A stretch of 64,000 bases of DNA from positions 125,001 through 189,000 of the forward strand of contig CAUYUJ010012658.1 in assembly GCA_963575745.1 (NCBI GenBank). Direction: 5' to 3'. The stretch is from Prorocentrum cordatum. Taxonomy: Eukaryota > Sar > Dinophyceae > Prorocentrales > Prorocentraceae. Position 1 is the first letter of the stretch, and each line of letters opens with the position of its first letter. Both the position numbers and the translations under genes were made by a program. Of the stretch, positions 55,448-64,000 are shown piece after piece. The notes beneath the pieces were generated by a model. The model did not search any database and was not told where the DNA came from. It saw only the letters and a program-made list of their open reading frames with translations.

Positions 55448-55990
55448 GTGGACGAGCGGTTCGCCTACATCGACATCGACCTACCACAGTGCCAACTCGG
55501 GATCACCACGGCGTCTTGTCCACACGGGAGATATGGGGACCAGCACGTCCAAAGTATTTACGATATGATTTCCGCCATCCACACCAATGCCACGAAGGAA
55601 AATCGAACGTTCGTATTTACAGGCGACTTGAACGCGCAAGTGGGAAGACGGAGCGATAACAGCGACGATGACATCATCTACGTCGCAGAGGAACAAACTG
55701 TCGGCAACTACGGTCAGAGCGGGTGTAACCAACGTGGTTTTTGGCTACGATCATGGGCGTGCATCCGCAAATTCATCATGGCATACACAATGTTCCGCAA
55801 ACACCATCATGACCCTTTCACGTGCATACATTTTGGTGCGAAACACACGCAAACCCAGATCGACTACATCTTGTGGATCATCGGGCCCGGCACCTGGTGT
55901 TCGATGCGTTTGCGTCGTCGACTCCCGACTTCGGATCTGATCACCAAGGCGTATACCTCCGACAAGTTGTGGACAGCACCGAACACCGAC
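55448..55990 (+). pseudogene. LINE-type apurinic endonuclease domain, fragment
   Basis: The frame from 55448 reads RTFVFTGDLNAQVGRRSD; GDLNA is the metal-binding G-D-x-N box of the exonuclease-endonuclease-phosphatase fold. It continues PFTCIHFGAKHTQTQIDYIL, the thumb motif with Q-I-D-Y-I. A frame change between about 55870 and 55928 is needed to reach TPDFGSDHQGVYL, which holds the S-D-H catalytic box. The N-terminal catalytic Glu was not located. Such endonucleases nick the target for non-LTR retrotransposition. No RT follows: the next 350 bp is Gln/His-rich and then the right-hand direct repeat. Confidence 0.75.
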
Positions 55991-56336
55991 CACCGAGACG
56001 GAAACGACGAATACGCAAGCACACACGCCATCAGTTATATCGACATGACGATCCAGATTTTCAGCACCAGTTGCGACAGCATCTGGCCAGCGACGGACCA
56101 CCGTACGACCCAAGCAACACATACGCACACACCGGACAAACGGTAACAACATCATACAAAGAGGTCCAGGAGGAACAACATCAACACCAACATCCGCATA
56201 CTTACGACGAAGATGACGACGAAACCATCCGATTCCCACGGACATTCATCAAGCAACGCAGAAACACACCGCACTCCCACGAGCCCTCGTCGCAACAGCG
56301 TTGGAGGAGCGCAGCGGGCCATAAGCTCGCTCGTGC

Positions 56337-56448
56337 TGTGGCCGAGGACCATATTGGCGGAAGCGGCGGAGGCCTTTTTCTGCGGGGCTGCGGTCGCAAA
56401 ACATCTTGGCGGAACCGGCGAAGGCGTCTTTCCCCGGAGTGGCGGATG
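56337..56448 (+). repeat. Direct repeat flanking LINE fragment, right copy
   Basis: GGCGGAAGCGGCGGAGG, CTGCGGGGCTGCGGTCGCAA and CTTGGCGGAACCGGCG to TGGCGGATG. Confidence 0.85.
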
Positions 56449-56639
56449 TAAATGGCAAAGATGGCGGACGCATTGCTCCACCGCATGAGCCGGAGTAGTG
56501 CTATCATCTCTCGCGTCACGTCGTTCCATTATTGTTCGTATGGCGCCCCAATCGCGTGGCCACCCAGGCCCAAAGTGTCGCTTGCGAGCGCCTGGCCGGC
56601 GCGCGGGGGCCCCGGAGGCCATTCGCGGCGCGAGGCGAC

Positions 56640-57560
56640 ATGCCCCTTTCCGCAGCTGCACTGGAGCAGCGCCACGGGCCCGAGCTTCGGCGGAATCCCC
56701 TTTCGGCGTGCACCTCGGCGCGCCGGTTGTTCAACGCACTGAAAGATCGCAAAGTGGACGTCACGGAGGCGGCTGTGAAACATTGGTGGGGCAAACACCG
56801 TGTGGACTCACCTGTGGCCCAGCCGTCCACAGCGAAGGAGTTGGACGACCTGTACGGGGACTTCGCTCGGGAGGCGCTCCGGTTTTCGAAAACAGCTTTT
56901 CTCCTTTGCAAGGCATTCTGGGAGCGGCCCGAGCCAGTCCATGTGACGGACGGAGTGGCCAAGACGTGGATAAAAAACTACAGTGGCGCGCCCGCGATGC
57001 AGAACATCCATTCCGCAGGGGACCTAGAGCTCAAGCACGGCCAGGCTATCCAGGCAGGTTTCACGGGTGATGCGAATGCATTGAAAGATTGGCTGCGTGA
57101 TGAGCTGCACCTGCTTGTGGCCAACCGCGTGTGCTTGTACTGGAGCTCGAAAGACTGGAGTTCGTCTGGGTACCTCTTCAGCAGCCGGATGGTGGAGCAG
57201 AGCATTGGCGGGGAGTTACGCGCGGATGTCGACAGCGCCCGCTTTGCCACACATGCCGGCTTGGAGGGGATCGTGGCCAGCTTCGCGGAACAACAGCCCC
57301 CAGTTCGAGTTTCTGTGCCGGTCCTGGCGGCTTGGCATGCCACCTACCATCCCGACGGCGACCCTGTGCTTGTGAAAACAGCAGAGGAGCTCGATGCCAT
57401 CGTCGAGGATGCGGTCAGGTCGCGTTACGCGGCGCTGTCCTATTGGTCACTCAAAAGCTCGTTAGAGCGGAGGCGGAAACCCATCAAGGCGACGCTCCCC
57501 GTGTGCAGAAAGTGGCTCGAGACGCACGGCGGCGCTGACTCGGAGGTGGCCGCGCGGGGC
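56640..57560 (+). CDS. Tandem HTH-like module protein, block 1
   Basis: ATG at 56640 opens MPLSAAALEQRHGPELRRN and the frame stays open to 57674. Five short cores recur about every 180-187 bp (60-62 residues): VTEAAVKHWW (56757), VTDGVAKTWI (56943), VANRVCLYW (57120), VSVPVLAAWH (57310) and ATLPVCRKWL (57490). Each is preceded by a Leu/Ala-rich helix and often followed by an A-x-ELD-type stretch. The pattern V-x4-V-x2-W, ending an amphipathic segment, resembles the recognition helix of helix-turn-helix DNA-binding folds. DNA binding is an inference. Real coding probably leaves this frame near 57535-57560 for block 2. I cannot name a family. Confidence 0.55.
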
Positions 57561-58358
57561 GGGGCGCGCGCTGAGCCTGGAGCGGGAGACCCAAACCCAC
57601 GCCGTCCCAAAACCAGACGAGGTTGGTGTTCGCCCAGGGTTTCCTGCGTGCGATCCTCTTGCCATCTTCGTTGAAAAGGCTGGTCTTCGCAGGAAACTCC
57701 AAGCCTACATTGGCCTCGGCGGAATTGGAGGCGGCGCGCGTTTCAATTTCCCATCAGGAGGACGATGCCCCGCAGGCCGTCGTGCCAGGAAGAGGCCTGC
57801 CGCAGCACCATTCGAAGAGCCCGGGGTGGCAGGGGCGCAGGAACCCATGGTCCTCGACAACTCCCGCGCGGTGGAGCGGCATGTCGGGAACCGCTATCGT
57901 GACGAGGTGCTTTGGTATGGGCTGGGCACCGAGAGGCTCTTGATGCGAGACATATTGGAAGATTGGGGATACCGAGTATCCGCGCAGACCTGCCGGCATT
58001 GGTTGGACGCGCGTGCCAATATTTTCCACACCGACCTTGGGAGCAGAGGCTACGAGCGGCATCGTTAGCAACTGCTCCGGTGGCATCATGTGGACGGCCT
58101 GACAAGCAACGATATTCAGAAACGGTACTTCGACGAGTTCGGGCAACACACATCCCGGGAACATCTGCACCGATGGTTGCGGCGCCCTGCTCAGGCATTG
58201 CGAGAGCTGAAGAGCAACGAGGACATCCACACCCACGCGTGCGGAGAGGTGCTGCTCGAGAAGTTGCAGACAGGCATGACGCTCGATGAAGCGACCCAGT
58301 TTGTTCTTCGCGAGTATCTGGTGGCGATCCCCAAGGATTCGTGGGGCGGGGGGGCCAA
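57541..58358 (+). pseudogene. Tandem HTH-like module protein, block 2 (nonsense codon)
   Basis: A different frame is open from before 57541 (LSLERETQTHAVPKPDEV, CDPLAIFVEKAGLRRKLQAY). It has two more modules: YRVSAQTCRHWLDAR (57970) and QHTSREHLHRWLRRP (58144), 174 bp apart. A TAG at 58066-58068 interrupts them between GYERHR and QLLRWHHVDGLTS; the reading continues without other damage, so one base change explains it. Block 2 ends at a possible intron, GTAACT at 58359 to CACAG at 58459 (100 bp). The splice point is ambiguous by one base because AG occurs at both edges. Confidence 0.55.
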
Positions 58359-58459
58359 GTAACTGCGAGAGATGATCCCACCGGAGGGGGCTGGCAGGGG
58401 ATACGGGGGGATCCGTGCAAGGGGGGCATCTCTCGCATGCGCGTGGACCCCCGTCACAG

Positions 58460-59030
58460 GGGCGGGTGGCAGCGTACCGGAGGTATCGGGAGCAGACGGC
58501 GGACGTGCAAATGACTGTCGCCAGACTGGAGCAGTCTCACTGGCGATGGCTATACGGCCGCGTCGCAGGTTTCCCCAGGGTTGGGCGTTACGACGTCCAG
58601 GCCCGCGGGCAGCGTGGAGGCGTCCATTCGGGTGAACTGGCGGCCTTGACCGACATACGGGCGCAGTTTTGTACGGCTGAAAGCCTGACCGAGGAAGCGG
58701 TGCCCGTGGACACCATGCGGCGGTTTTTCGTGAAGCACGAGATGCATGCCCGGCTGGTGGAGGAGTTCCCTCCGGCGACCGTCAGGGTGGATATGGTGAG
58801 CCCTGCGACGGTGGAGCCGTACAGGAAAATGCTTGGGGAAGATTTGCCGGACACGGCGGACGCAGCGTTGGGCGTTCGGAGAGGAGAGGGGGTCAACCGG
58901 CTTTACGAGTGCTCCAAGCAGGTGGCCGTTGATGATGGCATCGTCGCTTGGCCGCTGGCGTGCGCGGAGGCCTGCTTCGTGTCCGCGTACGCCGAGGCGA
59001 AGTGCAAGGAACCGCCGAAGGCTTTGATGC
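58460..59030 (+). CDS. Tandem HTH-like module protein, block 3
   Basis: The frame reads GRVAAYRRYREQTADVQ, then LTEEAVPVDTMRRFFVKHEM (a further module core at 58695), then GVNRLYECSKQVAVDDGIVA and ACAEACFVSAYAEAKCKEPP. Conserved-looking sequence fades after about 59030, where an intron or a frame change leads to block 4. Confidence 0.5.
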
Positions 59031-59119
59031 ATCACCACCATGCTTGGCCAGGGCCCTCTTGGCCCCGAGACTGTGCATACACCTCTCAGCCTTGCCTGGA
59101 GCGGCGTGCGCGCCGTGGA

Positions 59120-59939
59120 AGGCCCAGGATGGCCCTGGCCAGGCAGGGTGGTCCTGTACGGTGCTTTCTGCGTCGAGGAGCTGTTTGCGTGCCAGGTGTG
59201 GGACGGCGGCATACTGTCGAGCGAGCAACGTGAGTGGCCATGGAAAACGCCCAAAAGCGATTTTGAGTTTTGGGTGCGGTACGGCGCCTGGTCGTTCTGT
59301 GGGCAATGCGGTTCTCTACATTTCAATGCGAATTATTTCACGGGCACCATGCTAGGAAGCGCAGACATGGCAGAGCTGCATGGGTGCATCCCTACTGAGC
59401 CCATGGAGCATGTGGATGGCCAGGTCGGAGTCACGTCCCGGTGGTGGTACCGCGCTGGCATGTACAAGCCCGCCGCGCTGTGTGGCAAATGTGTCCCCAT
59501 GCGCGAGCACCAGAGGCCCATCGCAGGCGCTGGGCCCGCACTGTTGGCCGGCATCGCCAGGGCGGGGAGGAGAATGCGAGCGGCGGCTGATGCGGCCAGG
59601 CGCAAGCGGCTCGGCAGGGGCTTCCAGGGCAAGGCAGCGGGAAGAGGCGGTCGAGCTGGTCGCGGACACCAGGGCGCGCCCGCGCGCCAAGCTCGAGGCG
59701 GCGGGGCCGGGGCGAGTTCCCAGCGCGGCCGGGGTCGCGCTGCAGGGCGTCGGGGGTCGCTGGCTGGCGGCGGTCGCGCAGTCAAGCGCGGGCCGGCGGA
59801 CGTGATGGACCCGGTAGTTGGTCGTGCGGGCGGGGCGAAAGTCCGGAAGACCTCGGAGCTCTATCGAATTCCCCGCTTGGCCGTGGAAGGGACTGCGCCA
59901 GGATCGGCGGCGCGCCGAGGGAGCGCAGGGGGGGAGAGG
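59120..59939 (+). CDS. Cys-rich (zinc-ribbon-like) segment before the Rep
   Basis: The frame gives VVLYGAFCVEELFACQVWDG, then FEFWVRYGAWSFCGQCGSLH and later AALCGKCVPMREHQ. Two C-x2-C pairs about 60 residues apart suggest a zinc ribbon, as found N-terminal to Rep in Helitron proteins. The C-terminal third is Arg/Gly/Ala-rich and probably disordered. The block ends at a probable intron 59940-60076: GTTTCT at the start, CCTCCGACAG at the end, with inner arms GGTTTCT and AGAAACC. Confidence 0.55.
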
Positions 59940-60076
59940 GTTTCTTAAAAGGCAGGGTGCTTCTCAGAAACCCTCGGAGGCGTTTAAGAAGCCCCCCGGA
60001 GGCCTCGAAGAAGCCCCCAGCCGTCTTAGAAACCTTACCCCCCTCCCCCTGCCCTCCGTCGGCGCGCCTCCGACAG

Positions 60077-63000
60077 GAGACGGCTGGGCTGGCGAAAATG
60101 TCACGTGGCCGCGGTACCATGGAGGTGATTTCGTCTATCTTGGTACCCAGGGGCCTTCCATGCTCGATCTTACTGATTCGGAGAAGAAGGCCTTGCAGAT
60201 CGTGATTTTGACTGTGAACAAGGAGGAGGAGATGTTCTGGCAGAAGGGGCGCCCCCGCACGCACAAGAACTGGAAGAAGGTCGGAATCTCTCGCGCGCGC
60301 TTCTGCCCGAAGCTCGTGCAGGAGTCCTCCATGCCGACGGCCAGGGCGAAGGCCGCCTATCGATATTTGAGAGCGAACAACAAGTTCTACAGTGTCATCA
60401 ACGACATGCAGCGGAGGCGCCTGGACGGCAGCGACCCACACGGCCTCAACATTTCCTCTTACGACTTATTTGTGGTCCAGGCCGGCTGGGAGTGCGCCAT
60501 TTTTCCTTGGCTATACCCGGAGACCGCCTTCACTGACAGTGGCATTGCGCAGCATTATCAGGACGACGCCGACGACAACCAGAACCGGTGCGTCTCCATA
60601 GGCTTGTCTTTCACGAAGAAAGCGCTGTCCTCTGTCAGAGTATACTCGGAGAACACGGACCTGCAGTTCTATTTATACGAGCGGCAGCTCGCCAAGAGGT
60701 ATTTCGACGCGCACACGAGAGCACGGGCCTTCGGAGTGACTGCCGACGCCATGGCTCGAGAGGCACAGGGGAGCACAGGGTTTTGGGAGGTCACGCAGCT
60801 AGCATGCGCCGACATGGTGCGTTTGCAGATGAGCCGCCTTCATGACCAGCGGCACCACCCGGACATCTACAACTACGGGCGCACGGCTCGGGACGACGAT
60901 CCATCGATGAGCGCACTTCCGAACTTATTCATTACAGTCGCCCCTGCGGAATGGAAATTTCCGATGCCGTACTTCTTGGAACCGTATAGACAGTGCCTCT
61001 TCGCCGGAGCTTATGTGATGGCCATCCACATGTACAACCTTGTGAGGTGCATCTTCCTTTTCATGTTTCACGCTGTTGGGAACCGATATTTTCGGGTGGT
61101 GGAGTGGGCCATGAGGACGGAGTACCAGGGGCGGGGCACGCCGCACTGGCATTTCTGCGCGTGGGTGCTCTTCGCCAGCGGCGTCACCGCGGCGACGCTC
61201 GCCGGCCGCATCGGCGCGACTGGCATGCCGCTGGCCGCCGCGACGGGCTTCTTGAAGGTGCTTGGGGGCCTCTTCTTGTGCGAAATCGACATCCAGGTCG
61301 GCAGCGGGCGCCTTAACTATATAAATGGGTACGTATCGAAAGACCACGATGCAGTTGATGTTGGTCTCGGCGAATACGTGCAGCGGGGCCAAGTCGCCCC
61401 GTGGCTGGCTGCCTACAGGCTTCTGGCCAAAAGCGCCCCCTGCGTGCCTGAGGTCGCCCTTCGCATGGCCGCCGTCCCGGAATTCAAGCGGAGCTTTGCG
61501 GACGTGTTGATGTACCCGCCGCAGCCCGTCGACGTGCAGACATTCGAGGGCCGCCAAAAGAATTTCACCACCAAGATGTATGGTTTCTACCTCGCAGAAC
61601 AGCAAGAGGTGGTGAAACGGGGCGGCTACGTGCGCGAGAGTTTCTTGGCGTGGCACAGGACGAAGGAATACGACTCGCACACCCAGGGCTTCCGTACAAG
61701 AGCGGCGAGGACGGCTTCACACGGCAAGGCGACCTCGAACGTAGTTTCCTGCAGGTACTGGTACGAGCTGCACGATGGGTACTTCGGCCAGATGATGCTC
61801 TCACAGTTTCCCCACCTTGCAGCAGCCGACATATTGCCCAAGCGGGCCCGACATTTGAACTGCCAGAAGAACCTCGCTGGCGCCATCGAGTACCTGATGT
61901 CGTGGACGTGGTGCGGGTGGGAGGATGCGCCAGAGCTTCGCGCGGGCGGAGGACTCATCCGAGCGGAGGGCGGCGTGGTCTTCCATGAGACGGCCTTGCC
62001 TTTGAACGTGGGGCCGAACGGTGATCTCCGCGCTCTGGGGGATGGCGTTCCTCCGACGCCGGGCGCGGAGAAGCTGGGCGTTGCAGGATCGGCAGTCTTC
62101 TCCAATCACCGCGTCGCGTACCGCTACCTGAAGGACATCTGCATGCGAGATCTGGAATATAACGGGTGCCGGGAAGATCGCGTGAATACGTTCGGCGTGA
62201 AGCAAGATGCTGAATTCCTGTTGTACCAAAGGGTCCTCGACTCCCAGACCGACGCCGAGTACCAGCGTTGGCAGCAGGAGTGGGACTCCACCAACAGGCC
62301 CCAGTATCTATCTCGGCAGTGGAGCGCTGAGCAGAACAAGGTGCTGAAGTTGGTGCGAGAGCGCACTGAGGTGGATGACGAACACGGGAAGCAGGAGCAG
62401 AAGTGCGCGGACGACCAGGCCCTCTTGGAGAAGAAAACGCAGACCAGGCGTTGGCTCTACGTCGCCGGACAGCCGGGGAGCGGGAAAACTGCAGTCCTCC
62501 TGGAATGCGCCTTGCGAGCTGCGGCACGCGGCATGGGCGTCCTCATCGTGTGCCCGACGGGCCAGCTGGTCCACAGTCTGAAGGCCCAGATCCCAGACAG
62601 GGACGGCGTGGAAAACATCAACATCGACACCCTCCACGGAGTTCTCAAGTACCAGAGGCCAAAGCAAGACGGCAAGGTACGCTGGAGTCCGCCGTCCGCC
62701 ATGCGACGTATGGATTTGATCCTCGTGGATGAAGCGTCCCAGTACGCGAACCAGGATTGGGCCAGATTCTTCCAGACCGTGCGCTCCCAGCCGCACCTGC
62801 CTTATACAGTGGTCGTCGGGGATTTCCAGCAGTTGACGCCCGTGAACTTGAGGAAGAACCGCGGCGAAGATTCCTACGAGCCCACATTGTGTCAGCAGCA
62901 CTGTGGGTGCATGGAACAGGTGGAGCTGACGACGATATATCGCAGTGATGATCCTGATCACTTGGTCTTCGTGAACGGGATCCGGACCCAACAGCCGAGC

Positions 63001-63418
63001 AGGGCCTTGTTGCACTCTTACTTCGGGGACAGGCATTGGACGGGAGATTTGCAGCGATGGGTTGGGCACAGCCTGACGGACGAGGTCGAGGGGGAACCGT
63101 TCACGTGGCTGACGCAGACGAATGCAGGGGCCGATGAAATTTGTCGCGAGACGCTGGCTTTCCTTGGCATCCACAGCAGTGACTTGGCCGAGGGCGCTGA
63201 CCCCGACCCGGATTGCAAGTCCACGCTGAAGATATTGGCTCGGCCAGGCTTGCGCTTGCGACTCACGCGGAACTTGGACAAGCAGCGCGGGTTTGTCAAT
63301 GGGGCGGTGGTCACAGTGGAGCAGAGCTTGGACGGCAACGAGGCGTTCACTGCTCTTCTCTGCAGCACAGGGAATCGCGTTCTGGTGCATCCGATCTATG
63401 CCTGGGATCGACAGAAAG
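60077..63418 (+). CDS. Helitron Rep-helicase, main exon (1114 codons, C-terminus missing)
   Basis: One frame is open for 3.3 kb with no stop. The N-terminal third includes LPNLFITVAPAEWKFPM, the Helitron-like N-domain. The Rep nuclease follows: EYQGRGTPHWHFCAW has the HUH metal-binding histidines at 61144-61152, and LNYINGYVSKDHD has the paired tyrosines spaced as in Y2 Reps (61318 and 61330) with a following Lys. Rep nicks and joins single-stranded DNA. The helicase has Walker A GQPGSGKT (62467-62490), Walker B LVDEAS (62722-62739), motif III VVGDFQQLTPV (62812-62844) and LRLTRNLDKQRGFVNGAVVT, typical of Pif1/RecD-type SF1 enzymes. Motifs V and VI are not present before the frame leaves conserved sequence at DRQK (63417). 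All key residues seen are intact. Confidence 0.9.
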
Positions 63419-64000
63419 GTTTGGCGGCGGCCCCGGGGGGGAAATCAGAAGGGGCGGGCCTTCTCAGAAGGCCGCGGGGCTTCTCAGAAGCAACAGGTAC
63501 AACAGATACAACAGATACAACAGATACAACAGGTACAACAGATACAACATATACAACAGATACAACAGATACAACAGATACAACAGATACAACAGATACA
63601 ACATATACAACATATACAACCGATACAACAGATACAACATTTACAACAGATACAACATATACAACAGATACAACATATACAACATATACAACATACACAA
63701 CATATACAACAGATACAACAGATACAACATATACAACATATACAACATATACAACAGATACAACAGATACAACAGATACAACATATACAACAGATACAAC
63801 ATATACAACATATACAACATATACAACATATACAACAGATACAACAGATACAACAGATACAACAGATACAACATATACAACAAGTACAACAGATACAACA
63901 TATACAACATATACAACATATACAACATATACAACAGATACAACAGATACAACAGATACAACATATACAACAGATACAACATATACAACAGATACAACAT
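63419..64000 (+). repeat. Probable intron start filled by a 9-bp minisatellite
   Basis: After AGAAAG at 63413-63418 a GT begins GGCGG/C-rich sequence with two CTTCTCAGAAG palindromes (63459-63491). Then come over 50 units of ACAACAGAT / ACAACATAT to the window end. The 9-bp period keeps the frame open as Thr-Thr-Asp / Thr-Thr-Tyr, but the helicase homology stops exactly at the GT, so an intron or insertion is likelier than a Thr-rich tail. The 3' end is outside the window. Confidence 0.75.

Larger units (their letters stand above)
56640..63418 (+). mobile_element. Helitron-like locus: HTH-module array, Cys-rich segment, HUH Rep and SF1 helicase (partial)
   Basis: Five coding blocks in one orientation: 56640-57560, 57541-58358, 58460-59030, about 59120-59939 and 60077-63418. 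They change frame at places that look partly like short introns and partly like frameshifts. The last block has the two enzymes that define Helitrons, an HUH/Y2 Rep and a Pif1/RecD-like helicase in one chain. The first three hold tandem HTH-like modules. The helicase breaks off after its fifth region at 63418. A nonsense codon at 58066-58068 suggests this copy is decaying. Helitron ends (5' TC, 3' hairpin-CTRR) were not found; the 3' end is beyond the window. Confidence 0.75.

Overview
The window looks like nuclear DNA of a dinoflagellate, and most of it is repeats and mobile-element debris. Three observations support this. (1) A short intact gene at 45705-46079 (minus) has, 70 bp upstream, a degenerate double copy of the dinoflagellate trans-spliced leader, which is the mark of an mRNA-derived retrogene. 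(2) The copia-type pol and the Helitron-type Rep/helicase are of kinds I associate with dinoflagellate genomes. (3) The sequence is GC-rich, gene-poor, and full of microsatellites, satellites and inverted-repeat elements, with short introns. No bacterial operon, CRISPR array, rRNA or tRNA gene was seen. Species cannot be assigned from sequence alone.

Layout: 1-4000 is simple-sequence DNA, with a possible collagen-like exon on the minus strand. A RING-finger C-terminal exon lies at 4068-4175 (minus). From 4420 to 11835 a leader plus a 191-bp dimeric satellite occurs twice; the copies are separated by a 2.5-kb decamer array and a 1.4-kb AGT microsatellite. From 12411 to 20207 lies a satellite of 0.8-1.0-kb units. 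A 5'-truncated Helitron helicase exon lies at 23750-25297 (minus), followed by minisatellites and two small inverted-repeat elements (MITE family 1). A frameshifted domain with cytosine-methyltransferase-like motifs is at 27666-28459. From 31.9 to 38.9 kb there are composite repeats, foldback elements, a third MITE family 1 copy, and a probable phospholipase A2 exon at 36699-36829.

From 39785 to 44491 is a complete but dead copia-type LTR retrotransposon: two LTRs, a 5-bp target duplication, gag-protease, no recognisable integrase, and damaged RT/RNase H. Its LTRs contain a 17-base spliced-leader-like sequence. The PDZ-like retrogene follows. From 46.2 to 55.3 kb are dispersed repeats with no supported gene. 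A LINE-type endonuclease fragment at 55448-55990 lies between two direct repeats. From 56640 to the end is a large Helitron-like locus: tandem helix-turn-helix-like modules, a Cys-rich segment, then one long open exon with an HUH Rep and a SF1 helicase. The helicase stops before its last motifs at a probable intron made of a 9-bp minisatellite that runs off the window.

Almost every recognisable coding segment is mobile-element derived. The PDZ-like retrogene is the only short host gene that looks intact; the RING and PLA2 exons are isolated pieces of possible host genes. The most interesting features are the HTH-module array attached to the Helitron Rep/helicase, the spliced-leader sequence inside copia LTRs, and the small inverted-repeat families, one of which has purine/pyrimidine cores that may seed microsatellites.
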